Below, piece after piece: positions 20,363 through 26,156 of a DNA stretch of 26,156 nucleotides (the first letter of the stretch is position 1; each line of letters starts with the position of its first letter). The stretch lies in the IMG/VR virus record IMGVR_UViG_3300032246_002234, positions 1-26,156 of that record. One strand, 5' to 3'. Below the pieces are notes generated by a model. It had not been told where the DNA came from. It saw only the letters and a program-made list of their open reading frames with translations, and searched no databases. Source of the DNA: a virus. The position numbers and the translations under genes are program-made.

Positions 20363-21092
20363 CGCTGACGTAGATTGATTTCATAATTGCTGAGGCATCA
20401 TAGTCAGTTCTAATTTGTGGATATGCACCGTTGCCCCACATTTTTTGATCCTCAATAAATATTTGCTGAGTAACAGAAATTGGGTATGTATGTTGATACT
20501 TAAGAGATGCAACAAACTGAGATATCTCTCTATTAGAGTTTGCAAAAAATGTTCTAATCCAAACCTCAGTATTAGTTGTATAGGTTGTCAACTCAAAGTT
20601 ATAGGTAATGAATACTTGAGCACCTTCTTTGAGTCCTTTAAAGTTTAACATTCTTGCATGGTTATTCCATAGACTTACTGTGTCTTTTGGTAAATAGGTT
20701 TCATTTTGAGATCCCTCGGAATTTATGTAAACTGTAACCCATCCATCATCACCTTGAGTTACTCCAAGTCTATGCATATTTGTTAAATTATTAAAATATG
20801 CTGCCCATCCTGCTTGCTGACCAGATGAAGATAATGAACTAACTCCATCCTTGCCATTTGCACCTTTTTCGCCTTTAGGTCCTTGTTTACCCTCTGCCCC
20901 TTGCTTTCCCTCTGGGCCAGGCTCTCCGTCCTTGCCATCCCTTCCTGAAGGCCCTTGAGGACCTACTGGGCCAGGTACTGGAAGAAAAGAAAGTACATTA
21001 TCTTGAGAAGCACCAGGTTGAGTTTGTTGAACTTGTGCTGCATAACTTGATTTTTGAGCACCAGGGAACTCCATAGATTTAGAAACAGCCAT
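20355..21092 (-). CDS. Collagen-like tail fibre protein (245 aa)
   Basis: Residues 41-82 are 14 Gly-X-Y triplets (GPVGPQGPSGRDGKDGEPGP continuing with EGKQG, AEGKQG, PKGEKG, ANGKDG), which should form a triple-helical shaft. The N-terminal 40 residues are a polar attachment segment. The C-terminal 160 residues form a beta domain (GQQAGWAAYFNNLTNMHRLG, VTVYINSEGSQNETYL, VFITYNFELTTYTTNTEVWI) as expected for a receptor-binding tip. Pro is mainly in X positions, so the classical Y-position hydroxylation would affect few residues. A weaker leaderless promoter precedes it. Confidence 0.84.
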   Translation of the reverse strand: MAVSKSMEFPGAQKSSYAAQVQQTQPGASQDNVLSFLPVPGPVGPQGPSGRDGKDGEPGPEGKQGAEGKQGPKGEKGANGKDGVSSLSSSGQQAGWAAYFNNLTNMHRLGVTQGDDGWVTVYINSEGSQNETYLPKDTVSLWNNHARMLNFKGLKEGAQVFITYNFELTTYTTNTEVWIRTFFANSNREISQFVASLKYQHTYPISVTQQIFIEDQKMWGNGAYPQIRTDYDASAIMKSIYVSVV

Positions 21093-21098
21093 AGAGAC

Positions 21099-21107
21099 AT
21101 TATCTCA
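21099..21107 (-). promoter_or_regulatory. Probable leaderless promoter (TGAGATAAT, 6 nt to ATG)
   Basis: Extended -10 with a G at the first position; TAGTCA lies 18 bp upstream as a possible -35. Confidence 0.45.
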
Positions 21108-21118
21108 TGGTTTTAAAA

Positions 21119-22750
21119 TTATTGACTAATAAACATTCCAGAGATTTGGAAAGTTGTTGCTGTTGTCATGTTTGCTGGATGCTGCTTAGTAAATATTTCA
21201 AATGTATTTGGTGTATTATTTCCATTAGAAAGAGAATACTCTAGTCCAATAGAGTTTGAGCCAGCAGTCACCTTACCAGCAATTTCATAAACTATCGCAC
21301 CAATTTTACACTGGCCAATAAGCAATGAGTCATGGGCTGCAGTAAACGGAAGTGTTAGTAGGTACTGTTGTCCATTGGTACCAAAATTTGTTACAGTCGC
21401 TAGATTAACATCAATCTGAACATATACCATTTTTCCAGTTGCAATATAAACTGCAGTTGTTGGAGTTCCTGAGTATGCAAGGTTTGGTGATGAAAGAGTT
21501 GAAGCATATGATGTTAGTGTTGCTGTTATTGAAGATAAATCTGGCTTATTAAGAATTTGAGATACACCAGAAACAGAGTTCCAATCAGCATTTACTTGTG
21601 CTGCTGGAATGCTTGGTTTATTAAGAATCTGTGCTTTGCCAGTTGTTGCATTCCAATCTGAATTTACTTGAGCAACTGCAGCGGTAGTTTGAGTTGTATT
21701 ATCATTAAAAGTTAAGTTAGTAATTTTAACATTGGGCAACTGTGCTTGTGCAATACCATTGATAAAGAAAATACCATTATCAATTCCCATAGTTGCATTT
21801 GTTCCTAAACTTTGGTCAATGATATTAATTGTGTTTGGGCCTAAATAAACATCTGCCCAACGATGGTCAACTGTACCAAGTGTATAAAAGTTTGTTGTAG
21901 TTGGAACAATATTACTTGCTACATTTAAAAAGTCTAGTGGATCTCCGTCAGCACCTGGTGCACCTTGTGCTCCAGTATCTCCCTGCTCACCCTTATCTGC
22001 AATAGGAGTCCATGATGCGTTTATAGTACCTGGTTCTGGAGGGTATCCAGGATTAAGTGGATTACCAGTTCTTACATATGTACCGCCATTGTAATAAACA
22101 GCAACCCCTAAGTTATAAGAAACACCGTTATCGTATGCACCTACAAGAGTAAACGGAGTTTCTCCATCTGCACCATCTAGACCATCTGCTCCAGGAGCAC
22201 CGTCTTGTCCATCAGCACCTGGTGCACCGTCAGAACCATCTGCTCCTTTAGGAATCCAAACTTCCCACTGTCCATTGCTTTGATAATTAATTGGATCACC
22301 AAGTTGTCCACTTGCTTTTGCAAGATACAACTGTCCATCTGATCCTCGTACTACTGCGATGTCTGTAACGTAACCATTAGTTGAAACATAATCACCTAAA
22401 TAGTAAATACCAAATGGATCTCCTGCTGGACCTTCTTCACCTTGAGGTAAAACAAAACTTTCGTTATCATCAATAACCCAACCAGTTGCAGAATTAGGAT
22501 CTTCACGAACTACATAAATCTTATTTGGATTGCTATTGTCTTTTACAAAAGCCCACCAATCACCATCTGCTAAACCTACTGGACCACCCTGGTATACTGC
22601 AAGAAATTCGGTTTCGCTATTCCATGTACCAAGAAATAAAGAATCTTTACCATCTGCTCCGTTAGTTCCATTTGATCCGTTAGAGCCTGCTGGTCCCTGT
22701 GGTCCTGGTGTTCCGTCTCCGCTACCACCTGTTGTAGTAAAACGTGCCAT
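21119..22750 (-). CDS. Collagen-like tail fibre with carbohydrate-binding-like modules (543 aa)
   Basis: Gly-X-Y blocks at about 13-36 (GTPGPQGPAGSNG), 169-196 (GADGSDGAPGADGQDGAPG) and 254-270 (GEQGDTGAQGAPGADG) alternate with small beta modules. One (205-250: GAYDNGVSYNLGVAVYYNGG, then TYVRTG and SWTPI) has the spacing of chitin-binding/CBM5-12-type domains; two others (38-95, 116-166) look similar. Residues about 300-330 hold a DHRWADVYLGPNTI module. A duplicated VNADWNSVSGVSQILNKP motif lies at about 360-400, and a beta tip with LLIGQCKIGAIVYEI and TFEIFTKQHPANM ends the protein. Start overlaps the previous stop as TAATG. A fibre that may bind host surface glycans. Confidence 0.85.
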   Translation of the reverse strand: MARFTTTGGSGDGTPGPQGPAGSNGSNGTNGADGKDSLFLGTWNSETEFLAVYQGGPVGLADGDWWAFVKDNSNPNKIYVVREDPNSATGWVIDDNESFVLPQGEEGPAGDPFGIYYLGDYVSTNGYVTDIAVVRGSDGQLYLAKASGQLGDPINYQSNGQWEVWIPKGADGSDGAPGADGQDGAPGADGLDGADGETPFTLVGAYDNGVSYNLGVAVYYNGGTYVRTGNPLNPGYPPEPGTINASWTPIADKGEQGDTGAQGAPGADGDPLDFLNVASNIVPTTTNFYTLGTVDHRWADVYLGPNTINIIDQSLGTNATMGIDNGIFFINGIAQAQLPNVKITNLTFNDNTTQTTAAVAQVNSDWNATTGKAQILNKPSIPAAQVNADWNSVSGVSQILNKPDLSSITATLTSYASTLSSPNLAYSGTPTTAVYIATGKMVYVQIDVNLATVTNFGTNGQQYLLTLPFTAAHDSLLIGQCKIGAIVYEIAGKVTAGSNSIGLEYSLSNGNNTPNTFEIFTKQHPANMTTATTFQISGMFISQ

Positions 22751-23031
22751 TAGTTACCTGTCTCTAGTCCAGTTTTTAAAACTGAAACTTTTGAAGTATC
22801 AACAGTTGAGATTGCATAAAGTGCATCTTGTCCAGGTAGTTCAATTGAAAATGCAGAACCTGGAGCAATTCTAAATCCATAATCAGATGATGTTACACCT
22901 TCTCCACCAACATATACATAAGCAGACTCATGTACATTTTGAATTGTAATATCCATTCCAGAATGTGTTCCATTTGGAGTTAAACGAGTAGCAGTTGTGT
23001 TACTCAGTTGTGTTAGTGCATGTATTGTCAT
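22750..23031 (-). CDS. 93-aa beta protein of the fibre module
   Basis: Sequence features: MTIHALTQLSNTTATRLTPN, GMDITIQNVHESAYVYVGGE, VTSSDYGFRIAPGSAFSIEL, then DALYAISTVDTSKVSVLKTG. The pattern (ITIQN...YVYVGG...YGFRI-x-PG-x-x-x-x-x-EL-x-x-x-D-x-LYAI) is typical of a small family of tail/decoration proteins seen in phages, function unknown. It is coupled on both sides (ATGA with the 29-aa gene, TAATG with the collagen-like fibre). Confidence 0.75.
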   Translation of the reverse strand: MTIHALTQLSNTTATRLTPNGTHSGMDITIQNVHESAYVYVGGEGVTSSDYGFRIAPGSAFSIELPGQDALYAISTVDTSKVSVLKTGLETGN

Positions 23032-23117
23032 TTTTTACCCACCTTAAAAATTTTATTCTTAATTCTAATTACTTGTGGAAGTTCTGGTCTTGGTGTTGTT
23101 ATTTTAATTACAGCCAT
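23028..23117 (-). CDS. 29-aa basic micro-protein
   Basis: ATG at 23117 overlaps the upstream stop (TAATG) and its TGA overlaps the next ATG (ATGA). Product begins MAVIKITTPRPELPQVIRIK and ends in KNKIFKVGKK. Very basic, with a Pro-rich middle, probably an extended peptide. Start and stop overlaps on both sides and the lack of a leftover gap argue that it is translated. Alternatively it is only a coupling device. Confidence 0.5.
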   Translation of the reverse strand: MAVIKITTPRPELPQVIRIKNKIFKVGKK

Positions 23118-23500
23118 TATAGATTTCCTCCACTTACATCACCTAGAACATTTATTGTTCCAATTACTGGTGTCCAAACTGTTTCTCCAGCAATAGTTAC
23201 CTGAAGATCAAATGTCAACTCTGTAACAACTGACTTAAAGCCAGTTCCCCAGTTCTCAGTAATTGAGGCGGGAGCAAGAATGTCGACATATCCACTATGA
23301 GCAGTTACTTCTAGTTCATCTACAAAGTCTGATTGTGGATCATATGATGTAGCCTTATATGTCCATGTAGAGGTATCAAAATATGTGACTTCGTCATCTT
23401 CTAAAAATTCAACACGAAGCGGAGAGGTATCTCCTCTAACAACATTCCACTTAATTCGTGCAGGATCTGCACCAAATATTTCAGGACCACACATATTCAT
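23117..23500 (-). CDS. BppU-like N-terminal-domain tail protein (paralogue 2)
   Basis: 127 aa: IKWNVVRGDTSPLRVEFLED near the N-terminus, then FDTSTWTYKATSYDPQSDFV, SGYVDILAPASITENWGTGF and LTFDLQVTIAGETVWTPVIG, ending TINVLGDVSGGNL. It shares the WxVVRGDTS core and overall length with 12748-13146. It opens the upstream fibre unit right after a terminator. The start has a -10 box 9 nt upstream and no Shine-Dalgarno; a second ATG two codons on could be used. Confidence 0.73.
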   Translation of the reverse strand: MNMCGPEIFGADPARIKWNVVRGDTSPLRVEFLEDDEVTYFDTSTWTYKATSYDPQSDFVDELEVTAHSGYVDILAPASITENWGTGFKSVVTELTFDLQVTIAGETVWTPVIGTINVLGDVSGGNL

Positions 23501-23509
23501 AGTAAATTG

Positions 23510-23518
23510 ATTATACCA
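23510..23518 (-). promoter_or_regulatory. Leaderless-type promoter (TGGTATAAT, 9 nt to ATG)
   Basis: Minus strand. It begins just after the terminator hairpin at 23538-23568 and opens the fibre module. Confidence 0.6.
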
Positions 23519-23525
23519 TTAAAAA

Positions 23526-23568
23526 TAAAAAAATACCTAGGATAGGTGGGTATGAAGAGACTATCCTA
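23526..23568 (-). terminator. Rho-independent terminator on the minus strand
   Basis: TAGGATAG (23561-23568 read on minus) and CTATCCTA (23538-23545) form an 8-bp stem with a 15-nt loop, followed on the minus strand by GGTATTTTTTTATTTTT. It would end the holin-like transcript before the fibre promoter. Confidence 0.6.
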
Positions 23569-23800
23569 AGTATCTTTATAAAATTATATCATATCAGTAT
23601 AAGTTGGACATATAAAATATCATGTTATAAAAGTTATCAAATTGTTATAATTAAGAATGTCCGTTTTGTCAAGATATAGAATAGTTTGTCAGGAATAGCA
23701 ATAGTGTATACTTTAATATATATAAGAAAAAAGAACTATCTTTAAAGTTTAATATTTATATATCTTATATATTATATATATAGCAAATAGGCAAATTAGG
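23569..23800. other. AT-rich intergenic region without a recognised gene
   Basis: About 230 bp, very AT-rich, with runs of TATATA, an imperfect inverted repeat (AATATATATAAG near 23716 and CTTATATATT near 23764) and a possible rightward promoter (TTGTCA at 23686-23691, TATACT at 23707-23712, 15-bp spacing). No convincing ORF, tRNA or repeat array is seen. Confidence 0.5.
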
Positions 23801-24088
23801 TTAATTGGATTTTTTAGCAATATAATCTAACAATATATCGTACATGTGATCAAGTTTTTGCTTTTGTTCTACACTAATTTTGCGATCAAGTTCTTGTTGT
23901 TTTTTAATTGATTTGATTTCATCACGCATTGAAGTTCCGCCGTTAGTTTTAGTTTCGGAGCGAATGTCTTCTACTGCTTCTTTTATTGGGTCAATTTGGA
24001 TTTTGATATACCATCGTATTCCGCCGAGTACAACTCCGCCGATGCTAAGTATTGTAAGTATAAATCCAGCCCAGTCTTGAGTACTCAT
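23801..24088 (-). CDS. Holin-like small membrane protein with coiled-coil tail
   Basis: 95 aa from the preferred start at 24088 (MSTQDWAGFILTILSIGGVV). An upstream in-frame ATG at 24106 is rejected because it is part of the -10 box region. One transmembrane helix at about 6-25 is followed by an aromatic/basic stretch (GGIRWYIKIQIDP), then a helical charged region (KEAVEDIRSETKTNG, MRDEIKSIKKQQELDRKI, EQKQKLDHMYDILLDYIAKK). This single-TM plus coiled-coil form is common in actinophages next to lysis genes and is often annotated as holin or minor membrane protein. Function by analogy only. Confidence 0.75.
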   Translation of the reverse strand: MSTQDWAGFILTILSIGGVVLGGIRWYIKIQIDPIKEAVEDIRSETKTNGGTSMRDEIKSIKKQQELDRKISVEQKQKLDHMYDILLDYIAKKSN

Positions 24089-24097
24089 AACTAGATT

Positions 24098-24103
24098 ATT
24101 ATA
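24098..24103 (-). promoter_or_regulatory. Leaderless-type promoter of the holin-like gene
   Basis: TATAAT on the minus strand, 9 nt before the ATG at 24088. It lies in a divergent control region with the plus-strand promoter at 24193. Confidence 0.5.
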
Positions 24104-24192
24104 CATATAGTTTTTAAATTTTTGAAACGGTATTTAGGTCGTCGCCGAAATAGAAGTACCCCAAACCACCCTATGCTCTACTATGACAAACA

Positions 24193-24222
24193 TTGACAGA
24201 TATGAGCAAGTTATGGTATTAT
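24193..24222 (+). promoter_or_regulatory. Consensus leaderless promoter of the rightward operon
   Basis: TTGACA (24193-24198), 18-nt spacer ending TGG, TATTAT (24217-24222), then six bases to the ATG at 24229. The promoter shows that an apparent longer reading frame from TTG at 24193 is not used. Confidence 0.75.
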
Positions 24223-24228
24223 AGACAT

Positions 24229-24429
24229 ATGTCTGACGATGTTAAATTTACTGATCTGTTTGATCCTAGTAAACCTAGGAGTGATAAAGAGTTAATTGAA
24301 AGCAGACTTGAAATTTGTAAAGAGTGTGACTGGTTTAATAAAAAACTAGTAAAGTGTAATAAGTGTGGTTGCTTTATGAAATTAAAGTCAACTTTAAAAC
24401 AAGCAAAATGTCCTATAGGAAAATGGTGA
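24229..24429 (+). CDS. Phage zinc-ribbon protein, CPIGKW family (copy 2)
   Basis: 66 aa. Cys30 and Cys33 (EICKECDWF), Cys43, Cys46 and Cys48 (KCNKCGCFMKLKSTL) and Cys61 (KCPIGKW end) form the same zinc ribbon as the protein at 15854-16093; the last 20 residues are nearly identical in pattern. The N-terminus is shorter and acidic (MSDDVKFTDLFDPSKPRSDK). The start is set by the promoter 6 nt upstream, so the mRNA is leaderless. First gene of a four-gene rightward operon. Function unknown; likely nucleic-acid or protein binding. Confidence 0.85.
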   Translation: MSDDVKFTDLFDPSKPRSDKELIESRLEICKECDWFNKKLVKCNKCGCFMKLKSTLKQAKCPIGKW

Positions 24430-24433
24430 AAAA

Positions 24434-24607
24434 ATGGAATTAACAAGAGAAAAAATAATTACAGCAGTTGTTGATACAGTTGAAGAAGGAATAAGCGAGT
24501 CTTTGCCAAAAGATATGACTTCTGCTCAAAAGAAGGAAGCGCTTATTACAAATAGACCTGGATTAGTAGCAGTTGCTGGAATGATTGCAGACAAACTAGG
24601 CTTTTAA
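24434..24607 (+). CDS. 57-aa helical protein, unknown
   Basis: ATG at 24434, four bases after the zinc-ribbon stop; its TAA overlaps the HIT ATG as TAATG. Product: MELTREKIITAVVDTVEEGI, SESLPKDMTSAQKKEALITN, RPGLVAVAGMIADKLGF. Predicted three short helices. Codon use and spacing are those of a real gene. No family recognised. Confidence 0.65.
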   Translation: MELTREKIITAVVDTVEEGISESLPKDMTSAQKKEALITNRPGLVAVAGMIADKLGF

Positions 24608-25143
24608 TGGATTTAATATCACAAAACTATGGATTACTTAATGGATCATGTATGTTTTGTCCTAATGATATTAGACGTAAGTATGGTAGTAAAATAATAA
24701 ATATGTTTTCTGATGATCAGAAGACTTATACTGAGTATTTAGGAAAAATACAATATGCTCAGAGTGAATCTGATATACCGTCTGAAATAAAAAATATGGT
24801 TTTAGATCAACCAGATTTTCAATTATATATTGATGAAGATATTGAAGTGGCAATTGCTGCTAGAAAAACAAAAAATACACATATTTTGATATCTCCAGTC
24901 AAGCATATAGAGGTTTTTGAAAGTCAAGAAGAACTTATGGTGCTAAGTAATATATTCAAGGCTGCTTGGGCAATAATGAATGTTTCTACCTTGCCTGAAG
25001 CAACCTTTGGTATATCGCTAAAATCTACAAAAGCACCTATTCCTCATGTTCACTTTCATTTAAATTGTGATAGTATAATAGATGAATTGGCAGTTAAAAA
25101 ATTATTAGAGGAAAGGTATTTTTATAATGTCAGCACTATATAA
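24607..25143 (+). CDS. HIT-domain protein (nucleotide hydrolase/transferase family)
   Basis: 178 aa. The histidine triad HVHFHL at residues 147-152 is diagnostic; the upstream strand and helix THILISPVKHIEVFESQEEL (91-110) and SNIFKAAWAIMN match the HIT fold. Cys15 and Cys18 (GSCMFCPNDI) resemble the N-terminal zinc motif of many HIT proteins. HIT enzymes hydrolyse nucleoside phosphoramidates and dinucleoside polyphosphates or transfer nucleotides. The inserted acidic region at 35-80 is longer than in typical HINT proteins. The true reaction is unknown; a role in altering host nucleotide signals is possible. Start coupled to the 57-aa gene. Confidence 0.85.
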   Translation: MDLISQNYGLLNGSCMFCPNDIRRKYGSKIINMFSDDQKTYTEYLGKIQYAQSESDIPSEIKNMVLDQPDFQLYIDEDIEVAIAARKTKNTHILISPVKHIEVFESQEELMVLSNIFKAAWAIMNVSTLPEATFGISLKSTKAPIPHVHFHLNCDSIIDELAVKKLLEERYFYNVSTI

Positions 25144-25276
25144 GGATCAGGTTTGGTTGACTGAGCAATACGTTACCCTGCAAAAAACATCTCAAGAAAT
25201 TGCAGAGTTATGTAATGAAGCAGAAAATGCTTACGAAGTTGAGTTTTATTTAGAGATTTATGGTTTGCTTGATTAA
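25127..25276 (+). CDS. 49-aa truncated HTH-like micro-protein
   Basis: ATG at 25127 overlaps the HIT gene by 17 nt. Product: MSALYKDQVWLTEQYVTLQK, TSQEIAELCNEAENAYEVEF, YLEIYGLLD. The part from YKDQVWLTEQYV through SQEIAELC matches the start of the helix-turn-helix common in phage HNH endonucleases and regulators (the form D-x-x-W-L-x-x-x-Y-V...S-x-x-E-I-A), but the recognition helix is replaced by an acidic helix. Its stop codon overlaps the stop of the convergent gene (TTAA). Confidence 0.6.
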   Translation: MSALYKDQVWLTEQYVTLQKTSQEIAELCNEAENAYEVEFYLEIYGLLD

Positions 25277-25449
25277 TTCTTGCAATTGCAATCAGAGCAA
25301 CAAGTTTCAATAAGTAAGTTTGTCTCTTCTGGTCTTCCTAGATCTTCCCAAAATTTTTCTCTACCCATAGCATCTGTTTCAACTATAGATGTTGATTCAA
25401 ATTGAAAGTCTTCATCCCAGGCGTTTTCCAAATTGTCTAATATTCCCAT
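25273..25449 (-). CDS. 58-aa acidic protein with C-terminal Cys cluster
   Basis: MGILDNLENAWDEDFQFEST, then IVETDAMGREKFWEDLGRPE and TNLLIETCCSDCNCKN. Start at 25449 is chosen because the ATG nine bases upstream overlaps the TATAAT box. Acidic and mostly helical with an end CC-x-x-C-x-C that could bind metal. No family recognised. Convergent with the rightward operon, sharing the TTAA stop bases. Confidence 0.6.
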   Translation of the reverse strand: MGILDNLENAWDEDFQFESTSIVETDAMGREKFWEDLGRPEETNLLIETCCSDCNCKN

Positions 25450-25456
25450 AATGTCC

Positions 25457-25462
25457 ATTATA
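25457..25462 (-). promoter_or_regulatory. Leaderless-type promoter (TATAAT, 7 nt to ATG)
   Basis: Minus strand; GTG precedes the box. It decides the start codon of the 58-aa gene. Confidence 0.5.
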
Positions 25463-25478
25463 CACTAAATCTGAAAAA

Positions 25479-26075
25479 TTATTTTTTTAAGTAATCGATC
25501 ATTTTTTGTAGTGTTTCTACATTGTCCTTAGCATTTCCTAAAGCAGCATTGCAGTGATGACATAACAAACCTCTAATACATTTTCCACAAGATCCTTCTC
25601 CAGGACAACAACTATGATCATGATCTACTGATAATCGTTTTCTAAAAGTAGAATCTTTCTGCTTACAGATCTTACATGAGAAATCTTGACTTTGTAACAA
25701 ATTATGATAATCTTCAAGAGTCAAGTTATATTTCTTTAGTGTTTGAGTTCTTTTTAGCAATGGAGCACACTCAACACAGTAAGACATTCCTTTATATTTG
25801 CTTTGTGAAGATACCTTCATGTCTTCTTCTTTAAAGTATTCCCCGCAATTCCTGCAATGGATATTGCCATCAGTATCTATTTTTCTAGGAAATATACGTG
25901 TTGCGTCATTTTCTGCAATGTCATATTTTTTTACACAAACCTTACACCATGGCTTTAGCCCATCCTGTGCTTTAGAATATTTATGGAAATCAGATGTATC
26001 TTTGTATTCCTGGCAATTTGTGCATTGCTTTAAACCATCTTTGCTGTATTGAACTCGTGTGTATTGTTTTCTCAT
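25479..26075 (-). CDS. Endonuclease VII-like nuclease with N-terminal zinc modules
   Basis: 198 aa. Residues 130-182 are the recombination endonuclease VII fold (HNH/treble clef): Cys134 and Cys137 (FSCKICKQK), LSVDHDHSC at 148-156, then CIRGLLCHHCNAALGNAKDN with Cys172 and Cys175. Residues 15-50 (QCTNCQEYKDTSDFHKYSKA, WCKVCVKKY) and 70-105 (CRNCGEYF, YCVEC) are two copies of a Cys2-Cys2 module often placed before such nucleases. In T4 the enzyme resolves branched DNA; many relatives are homing enzymes. Which applies here is open. The promoter box TATACT ends 6 nt before the ATG, so the mRNA is leaderless. Confidence 0.85.
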   Translation of the reverse strand: MRKQYTRVQYSKDGLKQCTNCQEYKDTSDFHKYSKAQDGLKPWCKVCVKKYDIAENDATRIFPRKIDTDGNIHCRNCGEYFKEEDMKVSSQSKYKGMSYCVECAPLLKRTQTLKKYNLTLEDYHNLLQSQDFSCKICKQKDSTFRKRLSVDHDHSCCPGEGSCGKCIRGLLCHHCNAALGNAKDNVETLQKMIDYLKK

Positions 26076-26081
26076 AATATA

Positions 26082-26090
26082 AGTATAACA
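26082..26090 (-). promoter_or_regulatory. Leaderless-type promoter (TGTTATACT, 6 nt to ATG)
   Basis: Minus strand, directly before the endonuclease VII-like gene. Confidence 0.58.
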
Positions 26091-26156
26091 TAAAATTCAG
26101 ATATCTTCAGATTTCTATATTTACAATTTTCTGACAAAATCTTAAATATGTACGAT

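Noticed and set aside
23569-23800. tRNA gene or replication origin in the AT-rich gap
   Set aside because: No cloverleaf could be drawn and there are no iterated binding-site-like repeats; only AT runs and a weak inverted repeat were seen.
24089-24106. Start of the holin-like gene at ATG 24106
   Set aside because: That ATG directly abuts and reads through the TATAAT box; transcription would begin after it, so ATG 24088 is used.
24193-24228. Longer N-terminus of the zinc-ribbon protein from a TTG at 24193
   Set aside because: The TTG is the first part of a consensus TTGACA -35 box and the TATTAT box lies inside the extension, so the real start is the ATG at 24229.

Overview
The window looks like part of a tailed-phage genome or a phage contig from a metagenome. 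It is AT-rich, very compact (many stop/start overlaps of the TAATG or ATGA type), and most of it is a large receptor-binding/tail-fibre module read from the minus strand. The host is probably an actinobacterium. The evidence is a class II (B12) ribonucleotide reductase, a 3Fe-4S-type ferredoxin of the kind common in actinobacteria, a PASTA-like cell-wall-binding domain on one surface protein, and many promoters whose -10 box ends only 6-9 nt before the start codon, which implies leaderless mRNAs. This host call is inference; nothing in the window names the host.

Layout. 1-2664 (minus): the N-terminal part of nrdJ runs off the left edge. It is preceded in transcription order by a 41-aa zinc micro-protein, a ferredoxin, a membrane/coiled-coil protein, a 45-aa protein and a 2OG-Fe(II) oxygenase. 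2673-5935 (minus): two paralogous proteins of unknown function, a third unknown, and a protein with a Gly/Tyr/His/Phe repeat fused to an intein-like Hint domain. 5975-13695 (minus): long fibre proteins (Mtd-type N-termini, coiled coils, repeats) and small beta-rich tail proteins. 13740-14366 (plus): the only rightward gene in the middle, a secreted lysozyme/transglycosylase with a consensus promoter and two terminator-like hairpins. 14363-19392 (minus): a translationally coupled chain with a Pro-Thr-repeat adhesin, a small unknown, a zinc ribbon, a 2OG-Fe(II) oxygenase of prolyl-hydroxylase type and a GT60-type glycosyltransferase. 19401-23500 (minus): collagen-like fibres and BppU-like small beta proteins. 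23526-24088: a terminator, an AT-rich gap and a holin-like membrane protein (minus). 24193-25276 (plus): a small operon of zinc ribbon, 57-aa protein, HIT protein and HTH micro-protein. 25273-26075 (minus): a small Cys-tailed protein and an endonuclease VII-like protein.

How the parts may work together. Much of the window appears to build and decorate a multi-component host-adsorption apparatus. The most striking arrangement is a 623-aa adhesin with six Pro-Thr tracts encoded upstream of, and in the same transcription unit as, a prolyl-hydroxylase-like oxygenase and a glycosyltransferase of the family that adds GlcNAc to hydroxyproline. This suggests a phage-encoded Pro-hydroxylation plus O-glycosylation pathway for its own fibre. 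A second oxygenase lies downstream of the Gly/Tyr/His repeat-Hint protein. Nine small ORFs of 17-66 aa fill gaps between the larger genes; seven are listed as probable genes and the 17-aa one only as a weak candidate leader.
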